From NCBI RefSeq assembly GCF_026157065.1, contig NZ_JANLGQ010000003.1, forward strand, positions 186,001-250,000: a stretch of DNA of 64,000 bases, read 5' to 3'. The notes beneath the pieces were generated by a model. It was not told where the DNA came from and ran no database searches. It saw only the letters and a program-made list of their open reading frames with translations. Made by a program: the position numbers and the translations under genes. The DNA comes from Enterococcus sp. HY326 (lineage in GTDB: Bacteria > Bacillota > Bacilli > Lactobacillales > Enterococcaceae). Positions 39,148 to 48,436 of the stretch are shown here, one piece after another; position 1 is the stretch's first letter; the number at the start of each line of letters is the position of its first letter.

Positions 39148-41829
39148 ATGAAGGAAGATTATCACCAGAGTATCAATCAATTGAAACAAGCTTATCAAGC
39201 AGAAAATTTTGAAAATGGACTAAGTGCTGAAGAAGCCGAAAAACGGCTAGCAGCGAATGGTCCCAATCAGCTGACCAGCGAAAAGACGCCAAAGTGGAAA
39301 CTTTTTGTACGACAGTTTCACAATATGATTATTTATATTTTAGTCTTAGCAGCGTTACTGACGATTTTGATGGGGCATTATTCGGATGCTGTGATTATTG
39401 GCTTAGTGGTTATTGCCAATGCCTTAATTGGTTATTATCAAGAAGCCAATGCTTCTGATGCCTTGGATAAAATTAAAGAAATGTTAGCGGCGAAAGCGAC
39501 CGTTTATCGGGATGGTCAACGGCAGGATATTCCCGCTGAAGATTTAGTTGTCGGCGATGTGGTTTTCTTAGAAGCCGGCGATAGTGTGCCGGCGGATTTG
39601 CGGATTGTCGATGCCGATAATTTGCGAATTCAAGAGGCTTCTTTAACCGGTGAAGCCGACTCGTTAGAAAAGACAGCGAAGGATTTAGCTGGTGAAAACA
39701 TTCCCTTGGCGGAACAATTTAACATGGCCTTTGCCTCCACTTCTGTAACAAATGGGAGTGGGCTTGGCGTCGTGGTTGCGACCGCTGCCGATACGGAAAT
39801 CGGGAAAATTTCAACGGAGGTCAGCCAGGTTAAAAAAGGTAAGTCACCATTGATGCGCCAAATTGATAATTTAGGTAAAGGCGTTTCTTATGTTGTATTG
39901 GCTGCTGCTGTTGCTTTGTTTGCATTAGGTTTATTTTTTGAAACCTATTCCCTTTCGGTTTTAGCTTTAGCTGTTGTGACGATGATTGTCGGTTCGATTC
40001 CAGAAGGATTGCCGGCCACCACTTCAGTTATTTTAGCGATGGGCGTAAGCGACATGGCTAAAAACAAACACACGATTGTGAAATCTTTGCCGGCAGTAGA
40101 AACATTGGGCTCCGTCGATGTGGTTGCGACCGATAAAACTGGGACCTTGACGAAGAATGAAATGACGGTCAAAGACCTTTTGATTGATGACCATCATTAT
40201 AAGGTCAGCGGCAATGGCTATGAGCCAGTCGGAAAAATTTCTGAGTTTGGTAAAGAACAGCCAGTGACAGAAAAATTAAAATTATTCTTGGAAGCTGGGT
40301 TTGAAGCGAATGATACTTTGTTGTTTGAGGAAAATAAAACGTGGCAGATTAATGGTGAACCGACCGATGGTTCATTTTTAACCTTGTATCATAAAGTTTT
40401 TTCAAAGGCACCAGCCTATGAAGAAATCGATATGCTGCCCTTTGATTCAGATTACCGCTACATGGCAAAATTAGTTCGAGGAACCACCGAAGAAAATATT
40501 ATTTTCATTAAAGGTTCTCCGGATAAATTATTGCCAATGGCCCAAGCCAGTACAGCGGACTTTGCCTTTGATAGCTGGGCCCAAAAAGTTCAGCGATTAA
40601 CAGAAGAAGGCAAGCGGGTGGTGGCAGTCGGCTATCAGAAAGTGCCGGCGGATGTCACAGAGATTACCCATGAATTATTAGCCGAAGGAATTCAATTTCT
40701 CGGCGTTGCCGGAATTATCGACCCGCCGAGGGAAGAAGTCATCAGCGTCTTAAAAGATATGCGGGAAGCCGGTGTTGAAGTTAAAATGATTACCGGTGAT
40801 CACCCGACGACTGCTAAAACGATTGGAGAAAAATTAGGGTTAGCCAAAAATATCAAAGTGATTACTGGTCCGGATTGGGATCAGCTTTCTGAAGTAGAGA
40901 AAGCTGAAACAGCAGTCAGCCACCAAGTTTTTGCCCGCACGACGCCAAAAAATAAATTGGAAATCGTTGCCGCTTTACAAGAGAGCGGCAAAGTCACCGC
41001 CATGACTGGTGACGGTGTCAATGATGCACCAGCTTTGAAGAAAGCCGACATCGGCGTGGCAATGGGGATTACTGGGACGGACGTGGCCAAAGATTCGGCG
41101 GATATGATTTTAGCCAATGATAGTTTTGCGACAATTGGGGTGGCGATTCGTGAAGGTCGCCGAATTTACGATAATATTAAAAAGAGTATTCTCTTTTTAT
41201 TGCCGACCTCTTTTGCAGAAGGGCTGATTATTGCCTTCACCATTTTAATGCAGCGGGAAATGCCGTTGCAGGCGACCCAATTGTTATGGATTAATATGGT
41301 TTCGGCGATTACGATTCAGTTTGCCTTTATTTTTGAACCGGCAGAAGCGGGAATTATGCAGCGGAAGCCCCGCAAAAATTCCGCCAACTTGATGAATCGC
41401 CATGATGTGATTCAGATGGCGTATGTCTCTATTTTGATGGCGCTGATTAGTTTGTTTGCCTATGAGTGGATTCTTGCTCAAGGGGTTAATCAGGTAACAG
41501 CTAGCACGATGATGGTGAATATTATGGTGATGAGTAAGATTTTCTACCTCTTTAATATCCGGACCAACAGCTTTGCCTTTTCAAAAGATTTCTTCAGCAA
41601 CAAAATGGCTTTTGTTATCATTGCCATTATGTTAGGGCTCCAGCTGTTACTCACCTATGTGCCGTTTATGAATCAGTTTTTCCACACGGAAGCGATGAGT
41701 TTGACGGAATGGGGCGTGACTTTAGTGGCCGGAGCGTTAATCTTGGTGATTACCGAAGCGGATAAATTTATTCGCCATAAATTCGGCAACCAAGAAGAAA
41801 AAGATTTGTACGCCAGTGAATGGCGCTAA
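39148..41829 (+). CDS. P-type cation-transporting ATPase (PacL/PMR1-like P2 type)
   Basis: Membrane pump using ATP to move a cation, probably Ca2+, Mg2+ or Mn2+. The actuator loop has TGEA at residues 168-171, PEGLPA in transmembrane segment 4 occupies 285-290, the phosphorylation site DKTGTLT has Asp329, and MTGDGVNDAPALKKADIGVAMG forms the hinge. The 893-residue length and PEGLPA place it with P2 (Ca2+/Na+-like) pumps rather than the MgtA P3 group. Ion specificity is therefore uncertain. It is preceded by a leader ORF and a promoter with a perfect -35, suggesting leader-mediated control by a cation. Confidence 0.92.
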   Translation: MKEDYHQSINQLKQAYQAENFENGLSAEEAEKRLAANGPNQLTSEKTPKWKLFVRQFHNMIIYILVLAALLTILMGHYSDAVIIGLVVIANALIGYYQEANASDALDKIKEMLAAKATVYRDGQRQDIPAEDLVVGDVVFLEAGDSVPADLRIVDADNLRIQEASLTGEADSLEKTAKDLAGENIPLAEQFNMAFASTSVTNGSGLGVVVATAADTEIGKISTEVSQVKKGKSPLMRQIDNLGKGVSYVVLAAAVALFALGLFFETYSLSVLALAVVTMIVGSIPEGLPATTSVILAMGVSDMAKNKHTIVKSLPAVETLGSVDVVATDKTGTLTKNEMTVKDLLIDDHHYKVSGNGYEPVGKISEFGKEQPVTEKLKLFLEAGFEANDTLLFEENKTWQINGEPTDGSFLTLYHKVFSKAPAYEEIDMLPFDSDYRYMAKLVRGTTEENIIFIKGSPDKLLPMAQASTADFAFDSWAQKVQRLTEEGKRVVAVGYQKVPADVTEITHELLAEGIQFLGVAGIIDPPREEVISVLKDMREAGVEVKMITGDHPTTAKTIGEKLGLAKNIKVITGPDWDQLSEVEKAETAVSHQVFARTTPKNKLEIVAALQESGKVTAMTGDGVNDAPALKKADIGVAMGITGTDVAKDSADMILANDSFATIGVAIREGRRIYDNIKKSILFLLPTSFAEGLIIAFTILMQREMPLQATQLLWINMVSAITIQFAFIFEPAEAGIMQRKPRKNSANLMNRHDVIQMAYVSILMALISLFAYEWILAQGVNQVTASTMMVNIMVMSKIFYLFNIRTNSFAFSKDFFSNKMAFVIIAIMLGLQLLLTYVPFMNQFFHTEAMSLTEWGVTLVAGALILVITEADKFIRHKFGNQEEKDLYASEWR

Positions 41830-41854
41830 TCTATAAAAGCCATTAGACAAAAAT

Positions 41855-41911
41855 AAACCGCAGGAGTTTTGCCTAGCTTTTTCAGCTAGAGGCTAACTCC
41901 TGCGGTTTTTT
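41855..41911 (+). terminator. Terminator of the P-type ATPase gene
   Basis: A stem AACCGCAGGAGTT with AACTCCTGCGGTT, and an inner GCCTAGCT/AGCTAGAGGC pairing, is followed by a T-run. Confidence 0.9.
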
Positions 41912-41922
41912 ATTTAAAAAAT

Positions 41923-41965
41923 TGAAGGATTGAAAAGCTCTTGGCGCAGGCTTTTCAATCCTTCA
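41923..41965 (-). terminator. Terminator of the FtsX-like gene (minus strand)
   Basis: Perfect 16-base arms TGAAGGATTGAAAAGC and GCTTTTCAATCCTTCA around an 11-base loop. The minus strand then runs into AATTTTTTAAAT. It lies a few bases after the minus-strand stop. Confidence 0.88.
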
Positions 41966-41971
41966 TTTATG

Positions 41972-42601
41972 TTAGTCTTCACGATTAAATTCCCGTAGTA
42001 ATAGACGATAAATGTAGGAAAAATTTCCTAGAAAGACATAAAGGCAGCTTGCCAGTAACAAGCCAAGAAAGGTCCAGATTGGAAAAGGAAATGTTTTTAA
42101 TAAGCTGCTGAATTCAGCTGCACTCATCAAGCCAACCATGCTGCGGCGATATAAAAAATTGCCGATTGCTAAACCAATTGGCTGAGAAATTAATAGATAG
42201 CAGATGGATTGTAAAGCAAATTCGCAGGCAATTATCGAAGTCCGTTCCCCGAGAAAACTTTGAATTTCAAAATCCTCCTTTTGAATTTGGGCATATTGAA
42301 TGGTGCTGCGTTTAGTATACACCGCCATCAAGACAAAAAAACAAAAGGAAAGCAAGGTCGCCATAAATTTTGCCAGTTGAATCGGCAACGTGTTGCTGAC
42401 GGATTGGATGCCCAAAGAAGATTTTGCGGCAGCTGCCATGGAGTCTGCCTGCCAGTGACCGATGAAAGAGCTGTAAAGCATAAAGAAGTAGCAGAAGCTG
42501 CCGACGATGATTAATAATAAAAGCGTACCTAGCTTGCCTTTGGTTCGCCACAGATTTTTGGCAGAATTTTCTAAAATGTAATTTATTTCCAACTTTTTCA
42601 T
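41972..42601 (-). CDS. Small four-segment membrane protein, FtsX/MacB-permease-like
   Basis: Not firmly recognised. The 209 residues contain hydrophobic segments near 25-45, 78-98, 122-150 and 172-198. A short external loop lies between the first and second, and a cytoplasmic stretch KEDFEIQSFLGERTSI follows the second. This one-plus-three arrangement and the EIQSFLGER-like loop resemble the FtsX/MacB permease domain. It is much shorter than usual and no ABC ATPase gene is adjacent. AAAGGAG directly abuts the ATG; a TTG three codons later has better spacing. An orphan or reduced permease is the best description. Confidence 0.7.
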   Translation of the reverse strand: MKKLEINYILENSAKNLWRTKGKLGTLLLLIIVGSFCYFFMLYSSFIGHWQADSMAAAAKSSLGIQSVSNTLPIQLAKFMATLLSFCFFVLMAVYTKRSTIQYAQIQKEDFEIQSFLGERTSIIACEFALQSICYLLISQPIGLAIGNFLYRRSMVGLMSAAEFSSLLKTFPFPIWTFLGLLLASCLYVFLGNFSYIYRLLLREFNRED

Positions 42602-42799
42602 CTCCTTTCATTCTCCTTACAAATAGCTTATCAAGTTTTGATTTTTAATGCAAATCTACATATGAATTTAATTTATAAAAACAATCAAAATAAAGCATTA
42701 GTTTTATCATTCTACCTGTATTAAACTATTTGTGCAGAGTTAATGTGAAAAGTATCACATTAACAAAAAAACGCTGGGAAAATTAAAGGGGTTCAGGAC

Positions 42800-44032
42800 A
42801 TGTTAAAAAACAAATATTTTTCAACGTCACTCGGTTTATACATGAATTATTTTGTACAGGGTATCCAAGCAATTATTATTTCACAGAACATCAATAACTT
42901 TGCTGAAAACTGGAACACCACCACGGCTGGCGTGATGGGCGTGATTGCCGCTACCGGAATCGGCAAGATTATCGTGTTGCTTTTCTCAGGTATGTTAGCG
43001 GATAAATTTGGTCGCAAGCCGATTGCTTTAATCGGAATGGTTGGCTACATTTGTTTCTTCGGCGGGTTAATTTTATGTAATAATTTAACCTTAGCTTATG
43101 TGGTGGCTTTCACAGCTGGTGCGGCAACCTCCTTCTTAGATGGGGCAACTTATCCTGCTTTGATGGAAATTTATCCAGACCGGCCAAGTGTTGCTTCCGT
43201 AATTGTCAAAGGTTTTATCGCAGCCGGCGGTGTTGCACCGTTGTTTATCAGTTTCTTGAGAACAAATAATTTTTGGTATGGCTGGTCATTAGTTTTACCA
43301 TTAGCCGTGGTTGCAGTGAATTTCATTTTCATGATGACTGCCAAATTCCCGGATATTAAAGGAAAAGAAGTTGCCAAGGAAGAAAAAGCAGAGGAAGCAA
43401 AATTTTCCAGCAAGCCGAAGTTTTATCTGGAAGGTATCTTTTTAATGGCATACGCCTTCTTTATCTTCGGTACTTTCTATTTGTGGCAACAAACATCAAC
43501 TTTATACGCAGTTGATATTGTTGGGATGTCTGATGTAGCTTCAAGTAGTTTAGTAACAATTTATAGTTTAGGTAGTTTCATTGCGGTACTTTTAACTTCA
43601 GTTATCATGTCTAAAGGTATCAAAGATATCACCGTCATGATTGTGTACGGTTTAGTGGCTACTTTATTATTAGCAATGGTGTATCTAATTCCGAGTCAAT
43701 TAACATTAACAATCGGTTCCTTCGGTGTTGGTTTCTTCGCTGCTGGTGGTGTCTTGCAAATCGGTAATGCGATGTTGAGTCAATTCTTCCCTGAAGGCAA
43801 AGGCCGTAACACAAGTCTTTACAATGTCTTTATGGCAGGGGCTTCTTATGTGGTACCAGTTTTAGTTCAAACGTTAATGGCTGGCGACTTCACTCGTGTC
43901 ATGCTGTTAGCAGTTGCTTTTTCAACCGTTTGTTTTGTCCTAGCACTCTTAATCGGAATGCGTTACAGCAAAGTGTTCGGTGCCAAAATTGGTAATAAAT
44001 TTGGCAAAACAGCCGATGCCAACAGTAAATAA
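42800..44032 (+). CDS. MFS transporter, paired with an aldo-keto reductase
   Basis: Twelve-segment major facilitator. The loop 2-3 motif is GMLADKFGRKP (near residue 64), with a central charged loop rich in Lys and Glu (about residues 195-212). At 410 residues it is typical. Substrate unknown; the gene that follows 38 bases later encodes an aldo-keto reductase, and a second, different MFS/aldo-keto reductase pair exists at 50.5-52.7 kb, suggesting uptake of a carbonyl- or polyol-type compound and its reduction or oxidation. Start 42800 follows AAGGGG. Confidence 0.88.
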   Translation: MLKNKYFSTSLGLYMNYFVQGIQAIIISQNINNFAENWNTTTAGVMGVIAATGIGKIIVLLFSGMLADKFGRKPIALIGMVGYICFFGGLILCNNLTLAYVVAFTAGAATSFLDGATYPALMEIYPDRPSVASVIVKGFIAAGGVAPLFISFLRTNNFWYGWSLVLPLAVVAVNFIFMMTAKFPDIKGKEVAKEEKAEEAKFSSKPKFYLEGIFLMAYAFFIFGTFYLWQQTSTLYAVDIVGMSDVASSSLVTIYSLGSFIAVLLTSVIMSKGIKDITVMIVYGLVATLLLAMVYLIPSQLTLTIGSFGVGFFAAGGVLQIGNAMLSQFFPEGKGRNTSLYNVFMAGASYVVPVLVQTLMAGDFTRVMLLAVAFSTVCFVLALLIGMRYSKVFGAKIGNKFGKTADANSK

Positions 44033-44070
44033 ATTTCAAAAGAAAAGCAAAAATTAAGGAGCGTTTCACA

Positions 44071-45033
44071 ATGACAATGACTTATACGAAAATCAAAGGA
44101 ATCGACAAAGAGGTTGCCCGTGTTTCATTAGGAACTGGCTGGTTTGGCCCAGAAGATGAAGCGGTGATTTTTGATTTGATGGATGAATATGTTAAACAAG
44201 GCGGCAACGTAATTGATACGGGACGTTTTTATAACGGCGGCAAGTCTGAAACAATTATCACTAAATGGTTAAAAGAGCGGGGCAATCGTGACGAGTTAAT
44301 TCTTGTCAATAAAGCGGTTCATCATTATGTGGATGAAAACAATGTTCATTATCCAGAGCAAAGCCGTGTTGCTGCTAAATACATTACCGAAGATTTAGAA
44401 TTTTCTTTGAAAAATATGGGCGTGGATTTCTTTGACTTATACGTCTTGCATCGAGACGATGAATCCGTTCCTGTAGCGGAATTGATGGATCGTTTAGAAG
44501 AGCATCATCAAGAAGGTAAAATTAAAGCTTATGGTATGAGCAACTGGTCATTGGCTCGGGTCAAAGAGGCCGCTGAATATTGTAACGCTAAAGGCTATCA
44601 AGGCATTAGTGTCAACAGCCCGTCCTTTACTTTAGCTGATGTTGAAAAACCTCGCTGGGTAGGAACTGTCTATGCAGATGCCGATTATGTTAAAGCCAAC
44701 GCTGATTTAGGTATCACTGTGATGAGTTGGGGTGCTCAAAGTGCCGGCTTCTTCGTTCCTTTATGGAAAGATATGAACGCTGATGCTCCTCAAGATATTA
44801 AAGACGCCTTCTTCACGGAAAGAAACTTTAAAAAATTAGCTCGCGTCGAAGAATTAGCTGCGAAAAAAGGCGTGGAGCCAGTTAACGTTGCGTTAGCCTA
44901 TGTTTTAGACCCTCGTTTTGAAGTAACAGTTTCGATTGGACCTCGTAATAAAAATGAATTGCTTTCAAGCTTAAAAGCCTTAGAGGTTAGCTTGACTCCA
45001 GCAGAAATTGCTTATTTAGAATTAAAAGATTAA
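44071..45033 (+). CDS. Aldo-keto reductase (paralogue of the one at 50517)
   Basis: NAD(P)H-dependent oxidoreductase of the aldo-keto reductase fold. The tetrad is visible: Asp and Tyr in DTGRFYNGG, Lys in LVNKAVHH, and His in YVLHRDD. The C-terminal cofactor region SIGPRNKNEL follows. The 320-residue length is usual. Close similarity along its whole length to the product of 50517-51494 (shared GGNVIDTGRFY, LHRDD/MHRDD, NAPQDIKDAFF-type stretches) marks the two as paralogues. The substrate is unknown. It is co-transcribed with the upstream MFS gene and ends before a terminator. Confidence 0.9.
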   Translation: MTMTYTKIKGIDKEVARVSLGTGWFGPEDEAVIFDLMDEYVKQGGNVIDTGRFYNGGKSETIITKWLKERGNRDELILVNKAVHHYVDENNVHYPEQSRVAAKYITEDLEFSLKNMGVDFFDLYVLHRDDESVPVAELMDRLEEHHQEGKIKAYGMSNWSLARVKEAAEYCNAKGYQGISVNSPSFTLADVEKPRWVGTVYADADYVKANADLGITVMSWGAQSAGFFVPLWKDMNADAPQDIKDAFFTERNFKKLARVEELAAKKGVEPVNVALAYVLDPRFEVTVSIGPRNKNELLSSLKALEVSLTPAEIAYLELKD

Positions 45034-45045
45034 GACCTTATAATA

Positions 45046-45098
45046 GAAGACTTGCTCATCCTTTATCATGAAAGGAGCGCATGTCTTCTTTATTTTAT
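45046..45098 (+). terminator. Terminator after the first aldo-keto reductase gene
   Basis: AGAAGAC...TCCTTT pairs with AAAGGA...GTCTTCT with two interior mismatches. A T-rich tail follows. Confidence 0.75.
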
Positions 45099-45107
45099 TT
45101 ATCTAAA

Positions 45108-45378
45108 AGAAGTCTGACATAAGTAATAAATGAAAAGTGCTGATTTTCACAATGACTCTTTATATAGTAGAAATTTGTAAAGCAGTAGATTAAAAAACTT
45201 TCGGTTAGTATTTATAACCGTAAAGCAGCTGTTGAAAAGCTTAAATTATACAAAATTTTTTATCACGAAGTAAGTGGCTGATTTTTGCAAATCTTTTTAT
45301 AGCGCATTGAAAGAAGTAAAATTCAGCTGCTTTATTTTTTTATTTTTGACAGCCTTTTTTCTTTGACAACTTTTGCGT
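45108..45378. repeat. Intergenic repeat-like region before recQ
   Basis: The interval has no gene. Its ends, AGAAGTCTGACATAAGT (from 45108) and TTGACAGCCTTTTTTC (to about 45362), are partial complements with the GAC(A) core of the dispersed element in argGH and after GH1. Internally a GTG(G)CTGATTTT unit with a following CTTTTTATA-like stretch occurs twice (about 45138 and 45270), and GTAAAGCAG occurs twice (about 45178 and 45221). A diverged palindromic element is the best reading. A promoter for recQ (TTGACAAC near 45363 and TATAAT near 45377) lies at its right edge, though with short spacing. Confidence 0.4.
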
Positions 45379-45409
45379 ATAATGAGGGGTGTTTAGAAAT
45401 GAGGCTAGT

Positions 45410-47170
45410 ATGCAAAATTTAATTCCTTTATTAGAAAAAACTTTTGGTTATCGCAGTTTTCGTCCGGGACAGCAGGCGATTATTGAGAAAATTTTTGAAA
45501 AAAAACCAGTGCTGGGGATTATGCCCACTGGCGGCGGTAAATCGATTTGTTATCAACTGCCAGCACTAGCATTACCCGGTGTAACTTTAGTGATTTCACC
45601 GCTGATTGCCTTGATGAAAGATCAGGTGGACAGTCTGCAGGAGATGGGGATTGCGGCGGCCTATATTAATAGCAGCCTCAGTCAAGAGCAATGGCAGCAG
45701 CGGATGCAACAAGCCCGCAATGGCGAATTAAAATTGCTTTATGTTGCACCTGAACGTTTGGAGGCCGCTTCTTTTCAACAACTGCTGGAAAGTTTGCCGA
45801 TTGATTTAGTGGCGATTGACGAAGCCCACTGTATTTCCCAGTGGGGCCATGATTTTCGTCCCAGCTATTTAAAAATTCCTGAGCTGTTGCAGGGCTTGCC
45901 GGCTTCTGCTAGCGTGGTGGCTTTAACGGCAACGGCCACGCCGAAAGTGGCCGATGATATTTGCCAGCTGCTAAAGATTCCTGCTGAAAATCGTGTGCAA
46001 ACGGGTTTTGCCAGAGAAAATTTAGCCTTTGAGGTTGTTAAAGAGCAAAAGGATTTGTACTTACAAGAGTATTTGAAATTAAATAAAGGGCAGGCGGGCA
46101 TTATTTATGCCGCCACCCGCAAAGAAGTTGACCGTTTATTTTATATTTTAAAAGATGGCGGGTTTTCAGTAGGCCGCTATCATGGCGGTTTATCAGAGGC
46201 GGAGCGCTCAAGTAATCAAGAAGCTTTTTTATTTGATCAAAGGACTGTGATGATTGCCACTAATGCCTTTGGAATGGGCATCAACAAAAGCAATGTGCGC
46301 TTTGTCATTCACGATCAAATTCCCGGTAATTTGGAATCCTATTATCAAGAGGCTGGCCGTGCAGGTCGGGACGGTCTATCGAGTGAAGCCGTTTTATTAT
46401 TTGCTCCACAAGATATTCAAGTCCAGAAATTTTTTATCGAACAATCCCAAGGAACGATTGCCTATCAGCAGCAGGAATATTTAAAGCTGCGGGAGATGGA
46501 ACAATACGCCCATACACAGGGCTGTTTGCAGTGCTATATTCTCCATTACTTTGGTGAGGAAGCAGGCGATTGCGGTCGCTGCAGTAATTGTTTAGACCAA
46601 AGGGAACAGGTGGAGATTACTTTAGAAACGCAAAAAATTCTTTCGTGTATTAAGCGCATGGGGGAACGGTTCGGTAAAGGTTTAGTTGCGCAAGTTTTGA
46701 CCGGTTCAAAAAATCAAAAGGTGCTGCAATGGCATTTTGAAACATTGCCGACCTATGGCTTGATGAAGGACTGGGGCCAAAAAGAACTGACCCAGCTGAT
46801 TGATTATTTAACAGCGGAGGGTTATCTGATCCCCTCAGACGGACAATTTCCAACGTTAAAATTAGCCAACAGCGGTGTTGAAGTATTGAAGGGCCAGCGG
46901 AAAGTTTACCGCCGGCAAGCGCAGGTGCGTCAGTTAGTAGCGGACGATGCTCTATTTGAACGATTGCGGGAGCTGCGCTCAGATTTAGCCCAGCAGCAGA
47001 AATTGCCACCATATATGATTTTTTCAGATAAAACCTTGCGGGAGCTAGCGGATAAACAACCGCAAAATTCATTGGAATTTCTGGCTATCAATGGTGTTGG
47101 TCAAAATAAACTAGATAAATATGGCGCAGTTTTTATCGACTTAATTCAACAATCAAGTCAAACGGAATAG
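45410..47170 (+). CDS. recQ: ATP-dependent DNA helicase RecQ
   Basis: 3'-5' DNA helicase in recombination and repair. Walker A TGGGKS at residues 40-45, DEAH at 137-140 followed by CISQWGHDFR, motif III VVALTATAT, and motif VI QEAGRAGRDG are visible. A zinc-binding region has Cys in CLQCYILHYFG and CGRCSNC. A winged-helix and a C-terminal HRDC domain follow, giving 586 residues, normal for RecQ. The start at 45410 follows GAGG; an in-frame GTG seven codons earlier lacks a site. Monocistronic, with its own terminator. Confidence 0.96.
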   Translation: MQNLIPLLEKTFGYRSFRPGQQAIIEKIFEKKPVLGIMPTGGGKSICYQLPALALPGVTLVISPLIALMKDQVDSLQEMGIAAAYINSSLSQEQWQQRMQQARNGELKLLYVAPERLEAASFQQLLESLPIDLVAIDEAHCISQWGHDFRPSYLKIPELLQGLPASASVVALTATATPKVADDICQLLKIPAENRVQTGFARENLAFEVVKEQKDLYLQEYLKLNKGQAGIIYAATRKEVDRLFYILKDGGFSVGRYHGGLSEAERSSNQEAFLFDQRTVMIATNAFGMGINKSNVRFVIHDQIPGNLESYYQEAGRAGRDGLSSEAVLLFAPQDIQVQKFFIEQSQGTIAYQQQEYLKLREMEQYAHTQGCLQCYILHYFGEEAGDCGRCSNCLDQREQVEITLETQKILSCIKRMGERFGKGLVAQVLTGSKNQKVLQWHFETLPTYGLMKDWGQKELTQLIDYLTAEGYLIPSDGQFPTLKLANSGVEVLKGQRKVYRRQAQVRQLVADDALFERLRELRSDLAQQQKLPPYMIFSDKTLRELADKQPQNSLEFLAINGVGQNKLDKYGAVFIDLIQQSSQTE

Positions 47171-47229
47171 AAAAATATCAGTGAGTCTAGCTGAGTTGCG
47201 TGAAAAGTCAGTGTTCAAAATAAAAAATC

Positions 47230-47295
47230 AAAAAAGTGCAGTGTCTAAAAAAGTTTGGCTTCATAAAAAGCTTTCAAGGACAGTGGACTTTTTTT
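47230..47295 (+). terminator. Terminator of recQ
   Basis: AAAAAAGTGCAGTGTCT pairs with GGACAGTGGACTTTTTT with two mismatches. Inner pairing (GGCTT/AAGC) extends the stem, and T-rich sequence closes it. Confidence 0.7.
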
Positions 47296-47386
47296 GATGA
47301 TTTCAATTTTTTAAACCCTTAAGCTCTATTTAAGCCACCATCCTTATAGTCATGAAATAAAATAATGTTTAGAAAGAAGGCTTCCT

Positions 47387-48337
47387 GTGAAATTAAAACA
47401 TCTAATTTTGGGTGGGGTAATTTTAAGTGGCTTAACGGGATTGGTTTTAGAAGCTTGGTACAATGATGTTTTGGGATTAGCGGCAACAGTCGAAACCACT
47501 GAGACGACAGAAACAACAGCAACAACAGCGTCTGGGGCAGCCGCTGTGATGCAACTGGCGACTAGTAGTGAAGAGGACACTCAGGCATTAACGGATTACT
47601 TAGAAGATGTGGAGGAAATAATTTCAAGCTATGGCGAAAAAAGTGATGGTGAGCTTTCAATTACCTATACAGATTTAACTAGCGGTGAAACAATTTCTTA
47701 TAATGGTGAAGTGTTATACGCCGCCGCCAGCACCACAAAAGTACCGCTGGTGATGTATCTCAGTGATCAAATTGATGCCGGTGTTTTGTCATGGGAGGAT
47801 ATCATTTACTACGATGATAGTTATTACGAATCGGGAACAGGCACGATTCAATATGATACTCAAGCAAGCTATACATTAGCGGAGCTAGCTGAACTGGCGA
47901 TTGTCGAGTCAGATAATATTGCCACCAATATGCTTTATGCTGCCTTAGGAGGGTATGATAGCACTCGTAGTGCCTATTATTTGAAATATTTAGGCGAAGA
48001 CATCAGTCAAAATGAAAATCAAATTACATCTGATGCAGCGGCAGAAATTTTAAGCTATCTCTATGAAGCAAGTGACACTAATGATAATTATCAAACTTTG
48101 ATTGAAAATATGCTAGCGACTGCTTTTTCTGAACGCTTAGAGACCACTGAAACAACTGGTTCTGTTGCCCATAAAATTGGCAGTCTCGACAGCGATGTCC
48201 ATGATATCGGAATTTTTTATAGTAAGGCTCCGTATATTGTGACGGTTTATTCTGAAGGGGTCAGTGATGCAGATCAGCTGATTGCTGAGTTGTCTGATGA
48301 GCTGTGGGAATTGCAAACAACCTCTTATCCAAACTAA
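47387..48337 (+). CDS. Exported beta-lactamase-fold serine hydrolase
   Basis: Cell-surface or secreted serine hydrolase of the class A beta-lactamase/D,D-peptidase superfamily. A single hydrophobic N-terminal segment (residues 6-24) acts as signal or anchor. It is followed by a Thr/Glu repeat linker (VETTETTETTATTAS) and the catalytic domain: STTK with Ser115 and Lys118, SDN at 175-177, and HKIG as the KTG equivalent. The Glu166-type ExxLN motif needed for beta-lactam hydrolysis is not visible where expected, so a peptidoglycan-related role is more likely than resistance. Start is a GTG with AGAAGG upstream. Confidence 0.85.
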   Translation: MKLKHLILGGVILSGLTGLVLEAWYNDVLGLAATVETTETTETTATTASGAAAVMQLATSSEEDTQALTDYLEDVEEIISSYGEKSDGELSITYTDLTSGETISYNGEVLYAAASTTKVPLVMYLSDQIDAGVLSWEDIIYYDDSYYESGTGTIQYDTQASYTLAELAELAIVESDNIATNMLYAALGGYDSTRSAYYLKYLGEDISQNENQITSDAAAEILSYLYEASDTNDNYQTLIENMLATAFSERLETTETTGSVAHKIGSLDSDVHDIGIFYSKAPYIVTVYSEGVSDADQLIAELSDELWELQTTSYPN

Positions 48338-48434
48338 AAACAGCTGACCAAACTAACGGATGAAGTGATTTCAAAGTTAGACTAAAAAGCTAGCTTTGAA
48401 GGATGCTCCATAGTAAATGTTTGGCAGCTGTTTT
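48337..48434. terminator. Large bidirectional hairpin terminator
   Basis: AAAACAGCTGACCAAAC pairs with GTTTGGCAGCTGTTTT, with further pairing inside (TTTCAAAGTTAG with CTAGCTTTGAA). It lies between the convergent serine hydrolase and glycosyltransferase genes, and each end provides a T-run. Confidence 0.8.
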
Positions 48435-48436
48435 AT

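Noticed and set aside
42800-44032. Assigning a specific substrate to the first MFS transporter
   Set aside because: Only general MFS motifs are visible; the neighbouring reductase does not identify the substrate.
46650-47072. 140-codon minus-strand frame inside recQ
   Set aside because: Lies entirely antisense to the well-conserved RecQ C-terminal region; low-complexity Ser/Pro/Leu composition typical of shadow frames.
47387-48337. Beta-lactam resistance gene
   Set aside because: The ExxLN deacylation motif is not seen, so resistance is not supported despite the beta-lactamase fold.
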